DNA of 5,001 nt, taken from positions 1-5,001 of the forward strand of contig JAKABE010000289.1 of NCBI GenBank assembly GCA_021801945.1, read 5' to 3'. Every line of letters starts with the position of its first letter. Position 1 is the first letter of the stretch. The position numbers were made by a program, and so were the translations under genes. Under the pieces are notes generated by a model that was given only the letters and a program-made list of their open reading frames with translations, was not told the DNA's origin and did not search any database. Shown here one piece after another: positions 1 through 5,001 of the stretch. Source of the stretch: Acidobacteriota bacterium. Lineage in GTDB: Bacteria; Acidobacteriota; Terriglobia; Terriglobales; Acidobacteriaceae.

Positions 1-2240
1 TGGGCTTTGGCGGCTCCAATCTGCCCGGCTTCGGCACCGTCCAGGCCGAGCATTTCAAATTCTTCTCGGCTTCTGAGACGCACACCTTCGACGCCAATCA
101 CTTGAACGTGCTGCGCGCCGGCTACGACCGGTTTGTTTTTGCGGCCGTCTTTCCGGCTAAGGTTGTGAATCCGGGCAGCCTGGGCTTCAACATTCATCCC
201 AACAACCCGCTCTCCGGCGTGCCGTACATGGGCCTGACGGGCCTTTTCGATCTCGGCTTTACCCGCGAAGGTCCGCAACCCCGGACCACCTCCAGCCTTT
301 CCGCAGCCGACAACTTTACCTGGATCTTCGGCCGCCACACTCTCATGCTCGGCGGCCTCATGCAGCAGTTCCTGGTGAATAACCCATACTCGGCTGACAA
401 CAGCGGCGCCTACGGCTACGGGGGTATCGGCAGCTACAGCTCCGGCGACCCCGGCATCGACTTCCTGCTCGGCATTCCCGATACGTACGCACAGACCTCC
501 GATGGCCTGATCCAGGCCAGGGCATGGGAGTACTACGCCTATGCCCAGGACAGTTGGCGGGCAACTCCGGATGTAACCCTCAACTACGGTCTGGCCTGGG
601 ACGTGGAGACACCCAACAAGAACGACCAGTTCAACGGCAATGGCATCATCTGCTTTGTCATCGGCAACCAGACATCGAGTGTCTTCCCGGGAGGATTCCC
701 GGGCCTGTTGTGGCCGGGTGACCCTGGGTGCAACAAGGAAGGCGGCGCTACCACCAAGTGGGCCCACTTCGGGCCGCGCTTCGGGTTCGACTGGTCACCC
801 AGCACCGGACCGGAATCGTTGATTGGTACGCCAGGCGCTCACGAGTTCTCGCTGCGTGGCGGCTTTGGGCTCTACTACAACCGCGACCAGGAAGAGGGCC
901 AACTGCAAAATCTGTCTGATCCACCCAACTTCCTGCAGTCCCGCGGAGCCGCGGACTTTGGTGGCAGCCCAGGGTTTCAGAACCCCTTCGTAGACGTGGC
1001 CGGGCAGGGCTCGGAGACAAACCCGTTCCCTTACTCCCCGCCGCCGCCGGGAGCGAAGCTCAACTGGTCGAGCTACGCGGGGCAGCAAGCCAGTGTCATC
1101 GCGCGGAACTATGACGTGCCCTACGCGCTCAACTTCAACCTCAATATTCAGCGCCAGCTCACCAACGCCATGATGTTCCAAATCGGCTACGTGGGATCCC
1201 TAGGCCGCAAACTTGCAACGGTGTGGGAAGGCGACCCTGTGACCCAGGCCGGTCACGCAGCCTGCCTCGCCAACCCGGCTTGCGTGGCCAATATTGAATC
1301 GGTTCACCTCGACTTCCCGCAATACACCGCGCAGCCGGTCATCTACCCTGGCACCGGTGGCGGCGCCATTCCCACCTTACCCAACGGCCTTCCCGACTAC
1401 CTGAGCATGGGAACGCTGGGCACAACTGGCACCTCGAATTACAACGCCCTGCAAGCTCAACTGACGCAAAACACCTCGCACGGCCTGTACTTTACGCTGG
1501 CCTACACCTTCAGCCACTCGCTCGACAACTCCTCGGGGCTGGAAAGCGCCGGCTTTAACGGAGGCGGCTACAACCAGTATGCAGGTTACCGGCATCTCAG
1601 CTACGGCAACTCTGACTTCGATGCGCGCCACCGCTTCACCGCCGCGTATGACTACAGAATCCCGCTGCTGGCCCAGATGAACTCGCAGCCGGTGGTGAAA
1701 AGAGCGCTGGGAGACTGGCACGTGAACGGGATCACGGTGCTACAAACCGGCTTCCCTGTCCTCCTCACGGACACCCTCTATAACTCCGGCTATTGCGACC
1801 AGTACACCTATTACGCATGTCCCGACGTTCCGGTGACCTCCTCGTTCAGCATCCCCACCGAGAACCTTCGCAGCACCTTCCAACACACGGGAGCGGCTAC
1901 CTGGTTCGGCAACAGCACGTTCTCCTCGCAGCCGACGGGCAGTTTCGGCAACGTGTCGCGCGGCATGATCCACGGCCCAGGCTTCAACTACACCAACCTG
2001 AGCCTCTATAAGCTGATTCCCTTTGACGCCGAAGGCGTCCGATCGCTGCAGCTCATGCTGCAAGCCACGAATGTCTTCAACCACGCCAACTTCGCGGAGC
2101 CCGACGGCAACCTCGCCGATGGTCCGTTCTTCGGCACGGTAACCTCGGTCGATAACTCCGGCGGCAGCCAGCCGGCGGACATCAACGGCGATCCAACCCC
2201 TGGCCGGGACGTTCAAATTGTGGGCCGGCTTACCTTCTGA
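1..2240 (+). CDS. Oar-like TonB-dependent outer-membrane receptor, C-terminal part (5' end outside window)
   Basis: The frame is open from the window edge (first whole codon 3-5) to TGA at 2238-2240, giving 745 residues. The only early start-like codon, TTG at 102, lies inside conserved sequence, so the true start is upstream. The protein resembles the acidobacterial Oar-like family: N-terminal carboxypeptidase-regulatory-like and plug domains (not in the window), then a large outer-membrane beta-barrel, usually over 1000 residues in total. Visible family hallmarks, with residues counted from codon 3-5: EYYAYAQDSWR (176-186), SLRGGFGLYYNRDQ (283-296), ALNFNLNIQRQL (375-386), IGYVGSLGRKL (394-404), FTLAYTFSHSLDNSSG (497-512), DFDARHRF (538-545), LQATNVFNHANF (686-697). 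The C-terminus VGRLTF ends in Phe, as expected for a BAM-assembled barrel. Six cysteines form three close pairs (217/243, 421/427, 598/606), probably loop disulfides. The substrate cannot be read from sequence; uptake of large or complexed organic compounds is a family-level guess. A terminator follows 23 bp after the stop. Confidence 0.93.
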   Translation, partial: GFGGSNLPGFGTVQAEHFKFFSASETHTFDANHLNVLRAGYDRFVFAAVFPAKVVNPGSLGFNIHPNNPLSGVPYMGLTGLFDLGFTREGPQPRTTSSLSAADNFTWIFGRHTLMLGGLMQQFLVNNPYSADNSGAYGYGGIGSYSSGDPGIDFLLGIPDTYAQTSDGLIQARAWEYYAYAQDSWRATPDVTLNYGLAWDVETPNKNDQFNGNGIICFVIGNQTSSVFPGGFPGLLWPGDPGCNKEGGATTKWAHFGPRFGFDWSPSTGPESLIGTPGAHEFSLRGGFGLYYNRDQEEGQLQNLSDPPNFLQSRGAADFGGSPGFQNPFVDVAGQGSETNPFPYSPPPPGAKLNWSSYAGQQASVIARNYDVPYALNFNLNIQRQLTNAMMFQIGYVGSLGRKLATVWEGDPVTQAGHAACLANPACVANIESVHLDFPQYTAQPVIYPGTGGGAIPTLPNGLPDYLSMGTLGTTGTSNYNALQAQLTQNTSHGLYFTLAYTFSHSLDNSSGLESAGFNGGGYNQYAGYRHLSYGNSDFDARHRFTAAYDYRIPLLAQMNSQPVVKRALGDWHVNGITVLQTGFPVLLTDTLYNSGYCDQYTYYACPDVPVTSSFSIPTENLRSTFQHTGAATWFGNSTFSSQPTGSFGNVSRGMIHGPGFNYTNLSLYKLIPFDAEGVRSLQLMLQATNVFNHANFAEPDGNLADGPFFGTVTSVDNSGGSQPADINGDPTPGRDVQIVGRLTF

Positions 2241-2263
2241 TTGACAGGCACTCCGCTGAAACA

Positions 2264-2301
2264 GCAAAGGGCGTCCGCCAAGGCGGACGCCCTTTGCTTT
2301 T
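2264..2301 (+). terminator. Rho-independent terminator, perfect 16-bp stem, between convergent genes
   Basis: Bases 2264-2279 (gcaaagggcgtccgcc) and 2282-2297 are exact reverse complements around a 2-base centre; the real loop is probably 4-6 bases after the top pairs open. TTTT at 2298-2301 follows on the + strand. It lies 23 bp after the receptor stop and ends that transcript. On the - strand the stem is followed by UGUUUC, only moderately U-rich, so it may also stop read-through from the convergent rsfS gene, less efficiently. Confidence 0.88.
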
Positions 2302-2372
2302 CAACGTCGCGGCGGCGCATCGGCCGAGAGTAACCGGTCCATGTACACGGACCGCGAGAGCGGGCTGCCGCG

Positions 2373-3026
2373 TCAAGCTCTCTTGTTGGACCGTTTCCTC
2401 GCCGGGGCCTTCTTGGCTGAAGTCTTCTTGGCTGAAGTCTTCTTGGCTGAAGTCTTCTTGGCTGAAGTCTTCTTGGCTGAAGTCTTCTTGGCTGCGGCTT
2501 TTCTTTGCGCAGACTTTTTCACTGGCAGCTTGCGAGCCACGGTTCTTGGAGCGGCTTTGGCTGCTGGCCTGGCTTTGGCGGCAGCTTTTTTGCGCGCCCC
2601 GCGCGTCTTTTTGGCCAAGGCGGCCTTAAGCTCCGCGTCGAACTCTGCGGTGGTCAGCGGGCGGGCCGACTTGCGCAGTCGCTCGATGTCGTAGAACGCG
2701 CGCCGCTCTGCCTGGAAGACGTGCACCACGAAGTCCACGTAATCCAGCAGAATCCACTCCGCGCGCCGCCGGCCCTCGACGGAGTTGGCATAGACGCCGA
2801 AGTTGCGCTTCAGCCGCAGCTCGATCTCATCGGCGATGGCGATGGCCTGGCGTTCGTTGGCGGCCGAGGTCACCAGGAAAAAGTCCGAGAGTCCCGAGTC
2901 GGCGGGATCGAGTTCGAGAATGCGGGTCTCCTGGCCCTTCTTTTCCTCGCAGACTGCGGCGGCGGCCTGGACCAAAATGCGTGTTTGTTGATGAAGGGAT
3001 GTTGGCGAATGCGCGGAATTGGTCAT
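2373..3026 (-). CDS. rsfS: Ribosomal silencing factor RsfS (iojap/YbeB family) with Lys/Ala-rich repeat tail
   Basis: RsfS binds ribosomal protein uL14 on the 50S subunit and blocks joining with 30S, lowering translation in starvation. Of 217 residues, about 14-120 form the RsfS domain: an N-terminal helix, then ETRILELD (33-40), GLSDFFLVTSA (45-55), SVEGRRRAEWILLDYVDFV (82-100), VHVFQAERRAFYDIERLR (101-118), matching the family's hallmarks VEG..., W...D...V.VHVF and R.FY.LE.L. The family is usually about 105-130 residues. Here residues 134-217 add a basic tail with no Asp or Glu, rich in Lys, Ala, Arg and Ser/Thr, including five KKTSA units, like histone H1/AlgP tails. ATG at 3026 is chosen because the domain follows directly and GGAGAG lies about 12 bases upstream (rather long spacing). 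The frame stays open to an ATG at 3251, but that stretch has no family similarity. nadD, the common neighbour of rsfS, is not adjacent. The gene converges on the receptor gene. Confidence 0.93.
   Translation of the reverse strand: MTNSAHSPTSLHQQTRILVQAAAAVCEEKKGQETRILELDPADSGLSDFFLVTSAANERQAIAIADEIELRLKRNFGVYANSVEGRRRAEWILLDYVDFVVHVFQAERRAFYDIERLRKSARPLTTAEFDAELKAALAKKTRGARKKAAAKARPAAKAAPRTVARKLPVKKSAQRKAAAKKTSAKKTSAKKTSAKKTSAKKTSAKKAPARKRSNKRA
2409..2494 (-). repeat. 15-bp perfect tandem repeat encoding KKTSA units in the RsfS tail
   Basis: The + strand unit tcttggctgaagtct occurs five times without a mismatch at 2411, 2426, 2441, 2456 and 2471; period-15 identity extends over 2409-2494 (about 5.7 units). 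Read on the - strand in frame it is AAG AAG ACT TCA GCC, i.e. Lys-Lys-Thr-Ser-Ala. Every unit uses the same codons, so the array probably expanded recently by slippage rather than being kept only by protein selection. Gain or loss of units leaves the reading frame intact. Confidence 0.97.
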
Positions 3027-3051
3027 GCGGCGGGTTAGCTCTCCACACCAC

Positions 3052-3081
3052 ATCCTACAGCGGTTTTGTGATTGCTGGAAA
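3052..3081 (-). promoter_or_regulatory. Weak candidate sigma-70-type promoter for rsfS
   Basis: On the - strand, TTTCCA (3081-3076) is separated by 18 bases from TAGGAT (3057-3052); each matches four of six consensus positions. Initiation a few bases downstream would give a short leader that keeps the GGAGAG ribosome-binding sequence ahead of the ATG at 3026 and excludes the longer reading-frame extension. Two half-matched hexamers can occur by chance, and acidobacterial promoter consensus is poorly known, so this is tentative. Confidence 0.25.
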
Positions 3082-3282
3082 GACTGGATTGCGCCTCCGT
3101 TCCCCGCTGGCGCGGGCAAAGCCGCTCTTCCACAAACAAATGTGCCCTTCAATTTGCGGCCTTCAACGAATCCATGGACGGGGTGGGAAGAGACATTCGG
3201 CGGGGTCCTGACGGTTGTGTGATCTTCGTCCGCCAGGTTCGCTGCAAACAAACCCGCCCCTGGCAGATGATCCCGCTTGCCC

Positions 3283-3729
3283 TCAATTCACCTGCGCCGG
3301 TCTGCCCAGCCGCTCGGCCACCATCGCAAAAAAAGACTGTAGGTCGTCCTCCTCGCCCATCGTCATCCGGCGATACACCTTCATCACTGGAAACAACAGC
3401 GAACCGCGCACACGCACCGCTGGAACCGCCGCTGTGCCCCCGGGATACGTCTCCATCTCCCAGCTTCCCGCGTAGCGCCGCCGCACCACCTCGCCGAGAT
3501 AGCTGCCCCACAAACGCGCCTCGAACTCCACATCGAGCCCCGGGTTCTCACTGGCGAGGACCACAATCTCGTCCAGGGCGTCTACTGATTCGGCGCTGAA
3601 GTTGAGCTTGCGCTGGTAGCGGTCGTGCCCCATCTCCGTCGCTGCCTTCGCATACGCCTCCATCATCGCCTCCAGGCTCTGGTAGGTGGCCGACTCCAAG
3701 CGTTTGCGTATTTCGAGGGGCTCTCGCAT
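3283..3729 (-). CDS. Uncharacterised 148-residue protein
   Basis: I do not recognise this protein. It looks like a small, soluble, mixed alpha/beta protein: a helical, charged N-terminus (1-40), then NFSAESVDALDEIVVLAS (43-60), WGSYLGEVVRRRYAGSW (74-90), a short variable stretch, and GSLLFPVMKVYRRMTMGEED (109-128). The order 'L/YLGEV, then G.W, then P..K..RR...GE.D.L' recalls small domain-of-unknown-function families such as DUF3806-like proteins, but that is memory of a pattern, not a match I can prove. There is no signal peptide or membrane segment. ATG at 3729 is the earliest start, because TAG stands in frame 12 bases before it; it has no clear Shine-Dalgarno. Met22/Met23 (3666/3663) sit just after GGAGG (3673-3669) and could be the real start. 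It is co-directional with rsfS, 256 bp away, and divergent from the thioredoxin-like gene. Confidence 0.75.
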   Translation of the reverse strand: MREPLEIRKRLESATYQSLEAMMEAYAKAATEMGHDRYQRKLNFSAESVDALDEIVVLASENPGLDVEFEARLWGSYLGEVVRRRYAGSWEMETYPGGTAAVPAVRVRGSLLFPVMKVYRRMTMGEEDDLQSFFAMVAERLGRPAQVN

Positions 3730-3830
3730 CCCAACAACAGGCTAAATGTTTTCCCGCCGGATCCGCATTACGAATATGGTCCCTCGCCAGGCGTTTATGG
3801 CAGACTGAGAAGAATTGGGGAGGTCCAAGC
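3730..3830. other. Divergent intergenic region
   Basis: This 101-bp gap separates the 148-aa gene (- strand) from the thioredoxin-like gene (+ strand) and must hold promoters for both unless the mRNAs start further away. I find no hexamer pair close enough to consensus to name and no clear operator palindrome. The only solid element is the Shine-Dalgarno at 3817-3824. Confidence 0.6.
3817..3824 (+). promoter_or_regulatory. Strong Shine-Dalgarno fixing a GTG start
   Basis: GGGGAGGT at 3817-3824 contains the core GGAGGT, with six bases before GTG at 3831. This near-ideal match and spacing supports GTG at 3831, and the residues that follow form a signal peptide as expected. Confidence 0.85.
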
Positions 3831-4331
3831 GTGAAACCCGCCATCAAGATCCTCTTCCTTGGCGCTTTGTTCATCGTTGCTGCCGGTCCCGCCCTTTCCG
3901 TGGGCCGCACCGTTTATCCCCCTCCGGCCCAGGCCAAAGCCGATATCGCCGCGGCCCTCAAGGCCGCCGCCAAGTCCCACAAGCGCATCCTGCTTGACTT
4001 CGGCGGTAATTGGTGCCCCGACTGCATCGTCCTGGATGACTACTTCCACAGCGCCACAAATCGCCCTCTCCTCGATGGCAACTTTATCCTGGTGGACGTC
4101 AATGTCGGCCAGTACGACGCCAACCTCGACCTGGCCGCGAAGTATGAAATCCCGCTCAAAAAGGGAGTGCCCGCGCTAGCCGTCCTCAGTGACCGTGGCA
4201 AACTGCTCTACAGCCAGCGGGAGGGCCAGTTTGAAGCCATGGGCCGCATGGACCCCTCATCCGTGACCGCCTTCCTCGAGCATTGGCGCCCCATTCGCCC
4301 AGGCTGCTCGATCGTGATGATGAATTGCTAA
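3831..4331 (+). CDS. Exported thioredoxin-fold protein with CPDC active site
   Basis: This 166-residue protein is probably a periplasmic or membrane-proximal thiol-disulfide protein. Residues 1-23 form a signal peptide: MKPAIK, a hydrophobic core, then a likely cleavage after ALS at 21-23. The thioredoxin fold follows: RILLDFGGNWCPDC (52-65) with the redox pair Cys62/Cys65, NFILVDVNVGQYD (84-96) as the next strand, and KGVPALAVL (111-119) carrying the cis-Pro at 114. The layout fits the thioredoxin-like group with WCxxC after 'LLDFG' (Thioredoxin_7-like) rather than cytoplasmic thioredoxin, which has WCGPC. The acidic CPDC dipeptide makes its redox potential hard to predict: oxidase, reductase and isomerase roles are all possible. 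The C-terminus, after FLEHWRP, ends in PGCSIVMMNC, adding Cys159 and Cys166, which is unusual for this fold. It starts with GTG behind a strong Shine-Dalgarno and lies 52 bp before the flavin-reductase gene on the same strand. Confidence 0.9.
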   Translation: MKPAIKILFLGALFIVAAGPALSVGRTVYPPPAQAKADIAAALKAAAKSHKRILLDFGGNWCPDCIVLDDYFHSATNRPLLDGNFILVDVNVGQYDANLDLAAKYEIPLKKGVPALAVLSDRGKLLYSQREGQFEAMGRMDPSSVTAFLEHWRPIRPGCSIVMMNC

Positions 4332-4372
4332 CCCCTCGGAAGCCTGCACTCGGCTCAAGACACTACACCAAC

Positions 4373-4378
4373 GGAGAT
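4373..4378 (+). promoter_or_regulatory. Shine-Dalgarno fixing a TTG start
   Basis: GGAGAT at 4373-4378 has its GGAG core seven bases before TTG at 4384. It decides the start of the flavin-reductase gene, whose frame has a stop at 4321-4323 and no ATG or GTG between that stop and the conserved domain. Confidence 0.75.
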
Positions 4379-4383
4379 TTGCT

Positions 4384-5001
4384 TTGAACTTCGAAACCGA
4401 TGCCCTTCCCGCCGGCGTCTTCCCTAAGCTGCTCGTCGGCCTGGTTGCACCCCGGCCCATCGCTCTCATCACCAGCCTGAGTGAGGACGGCATTCTCAAC
4501 GCCGCTCCCTTCAGCGCCTACAACTACCTCTGCCCCGATCCGCCCATCATCGGCATCGGCGTGCAGAACCGGCCCGGCAGCCAGTTCGTCCCCAAGGACA
4601 CGGCCCGCAACATCCGCCGCACCGGTGAGTTCGTGGTCAACGTGGTCACCGAAGATATCGCCCAGAAGATGAACATCTGCGCCACCGACTTTCCCGCCGA
4701 AATGAACGAGGTCGAGATCGCCGGCTTCACCACCGCCCCGTCGCACTCCGTCAAGGTACCGCGCCTGGCCGAGGCCCACGCCGCCTTGGAGTGCCGCGAG
4801 CACACCACCATCGAGATCGGCCGCTCGCGCATCATCCTCGGCCGCATCGTGAACTTCTACGTCGAGGACCGCTTCGTCGATCCCGCCGGCCCTTACATCA
4901 AAGCCGAGGAACTCCACGCCATCGGCCGCATGAACGGCCTGGGCAACTACGTGCGCACCCGCGACGCCTTCATGACCATTCCGCGCATCTCCTATGAGGA
5001 A
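4384..5001 (+). CDS. Flavin reductase-like domain protein (FMN-binding split barrel), 3' end at window edge
   Basis: 206 codons are open to the last base with no stop. The protein matches the flavin-reductase-like family (DIM6/NTAB, COG1853 type), which binds FMN in a split beta-barrel and in characterised members reduces flavin with NAD(P)H, often for a partner monooxygenase. Signatures: APRPIALITS (22-31), NAAPFSAYNYLCPDPP (39-54), the flavin-phosphate region; KDTARNIRRTGEFVVNVV (71-88), the usual 'KDT..NI...GEFVVN' motif; GRIVNFYVED (153-162); and GRMNGLGNYVRTRDAFMTIP (181-200). Members are commonly about 200-220 residues and end soon after 'R..Y.RT...F.I.R', so only a few residues are probably missing. 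TTG at 4384 is the start: it has GGAG seven bases upstream and no alternative ATG/GTG exists before the domain. There is no signal peptide, so it is cytoplasmic, unlike the exported thioredoxin-like protein just upstream. Cofactor and partner are unknown. Confidence 0.9.
   Translation, partial: MNFETDALPAGVFPKLLVGLVAPRPIALITSLSEDGILNAAPFSAYNYLCPDPPIIGIGVQNRPGSQFVPKDTARNIRRTGEFVVNVVTEDIAQKMNICATDFPAEMNEVEIAGFTTAPSHSVKVPRLAEAHAALECREHTTIEIGRSRIILGRIVNFYVEDRFVDPAGPYIKAEELHAIGRMNGLGNYVRTRDAFMTIPRISYEE

Noticed and set aside
102..104. TTG at 102 as the start of the receptor
   Set aside because: The frame is open upstream to the window edge with family-like sequence (FFSASETHTFDANH), so this is an internal Leu codon.
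684..704. Doubled ttcccggg palindromic motif
   Set aside because: It lies inside the receptor gene and simply encodes two FPG units; no sign of a binding site.
2241..2246. TTGACA resembling a -35 box
   Set aside because: No -10 hexamer lies at suitable spacing and a strong terminator follows immediately.
1740..2267. A 175-codon open frame on the - strand
   Set aside because: It is antisense to conserved barrel strands of the receptor and has no recognisable domain.
2335..2354. Hairpin cggtcc/ggaccg downstream of rsfS
   Set aside because: Only six pairs with an 8-base loop and no U-tract on the - strand; too weak to call a terminator.
2294..2694. Two overlapping + strand frames with repeated LKSSW or AEVFL units
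   Set aside because: They are antisense translations of the 15-bp repeat inside rsfS; no ribosome-binding site or domain supports them, while the - strand frame encodes a clear RsfS.
3103..3116. Hairpin cccgc/gcggg in the gap upstream of rsfS
   Set aside because: A five-pair stem of this kind is common in GC-rich DNA and no attenuator features accompany it.
3072..3599. A 175-codon + strand frame across the rsfS upstream gap and the 148-aa gene
   Set aside because: Its translation is low-complexity Pro/Arg/Ser-rich, typical of an out-of-frame reading of GC-rich DNA, and it lacks a ribosome-binding site.
4363..4917. A 184-codon open frame on the - strand
   Set aside because: It is antisense to the flavin-reductase gene, whose motifs are unmistakable; long antisense frames are expected in GC-rich coding DNA.

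Overview
The window most resembles a member of the Acidobacteriota (Terriglobia/soil type). The DNA is GC-rich with G/C-ending codons, and it carries a very large Oar-like TonB-dependent outer-membrane protein of the kind that is heavily duplicated in that phylum. It also carries a ribosome-silencing factor with a long Lys/Ala-rich tail. The assignment rests on protein character only; no rRNA or other strong taxonomic marker is present.

Layout. (1) 1-2240, + strand: the C-terminal ~745 residues of an Oar-like TonB-dependent receptor, cut at its 5' side by the window edge. (2) 2264-2301: a strong intrinsic terminator with a perfect 16-bp stem, lying between this gene and the convergent gene. 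(3) 2373-3026, - strand: rsfS (iojap/YbeB family) with an ~84-residue tail free of acidic residues, containing a perfect 15-bp in-frame tandem repeat. (4) 3027-3282: a 256-bp gap with one weak candidate promoter for rsfS. (5) 3283-3729, - strand: a 148-residue protein I do not recognise. (6) 3730-3830: a divergent intergenic gap. (7) 3831-4331, + strand: an exported thioredoxin-fold protein with a CPDC active site and an unusual Cys-containing C-terminus. (8) 4384-5001, + strand: a flavin-reductase-domain (FMN split-barrel) protein that starts at TTG and is still open at the window end.

Functional links. The thioredoxin-like gene and the flavin-reductase gene are co-directional, 52 bp apart, each with a good Shine-Dalgarno, so they may be co-transcribed; both are redox proteins, but a shared pathway is inference. 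The 148-aa gene and rsfS are co-directional but 256 bp apart. The large receptor looks transcriptionally insulated by its terminator. I see no CRISPR array, tRNA, rRNA, insertion sequence or phage gene, and no convincing new multi-gene system. The most unusual items are the repeat-bearing basic tail on RsfS, the unknown 148-aa protein, the Cys-pair pattern in the receptor and the Cys-ended thioredoxin-like protein.
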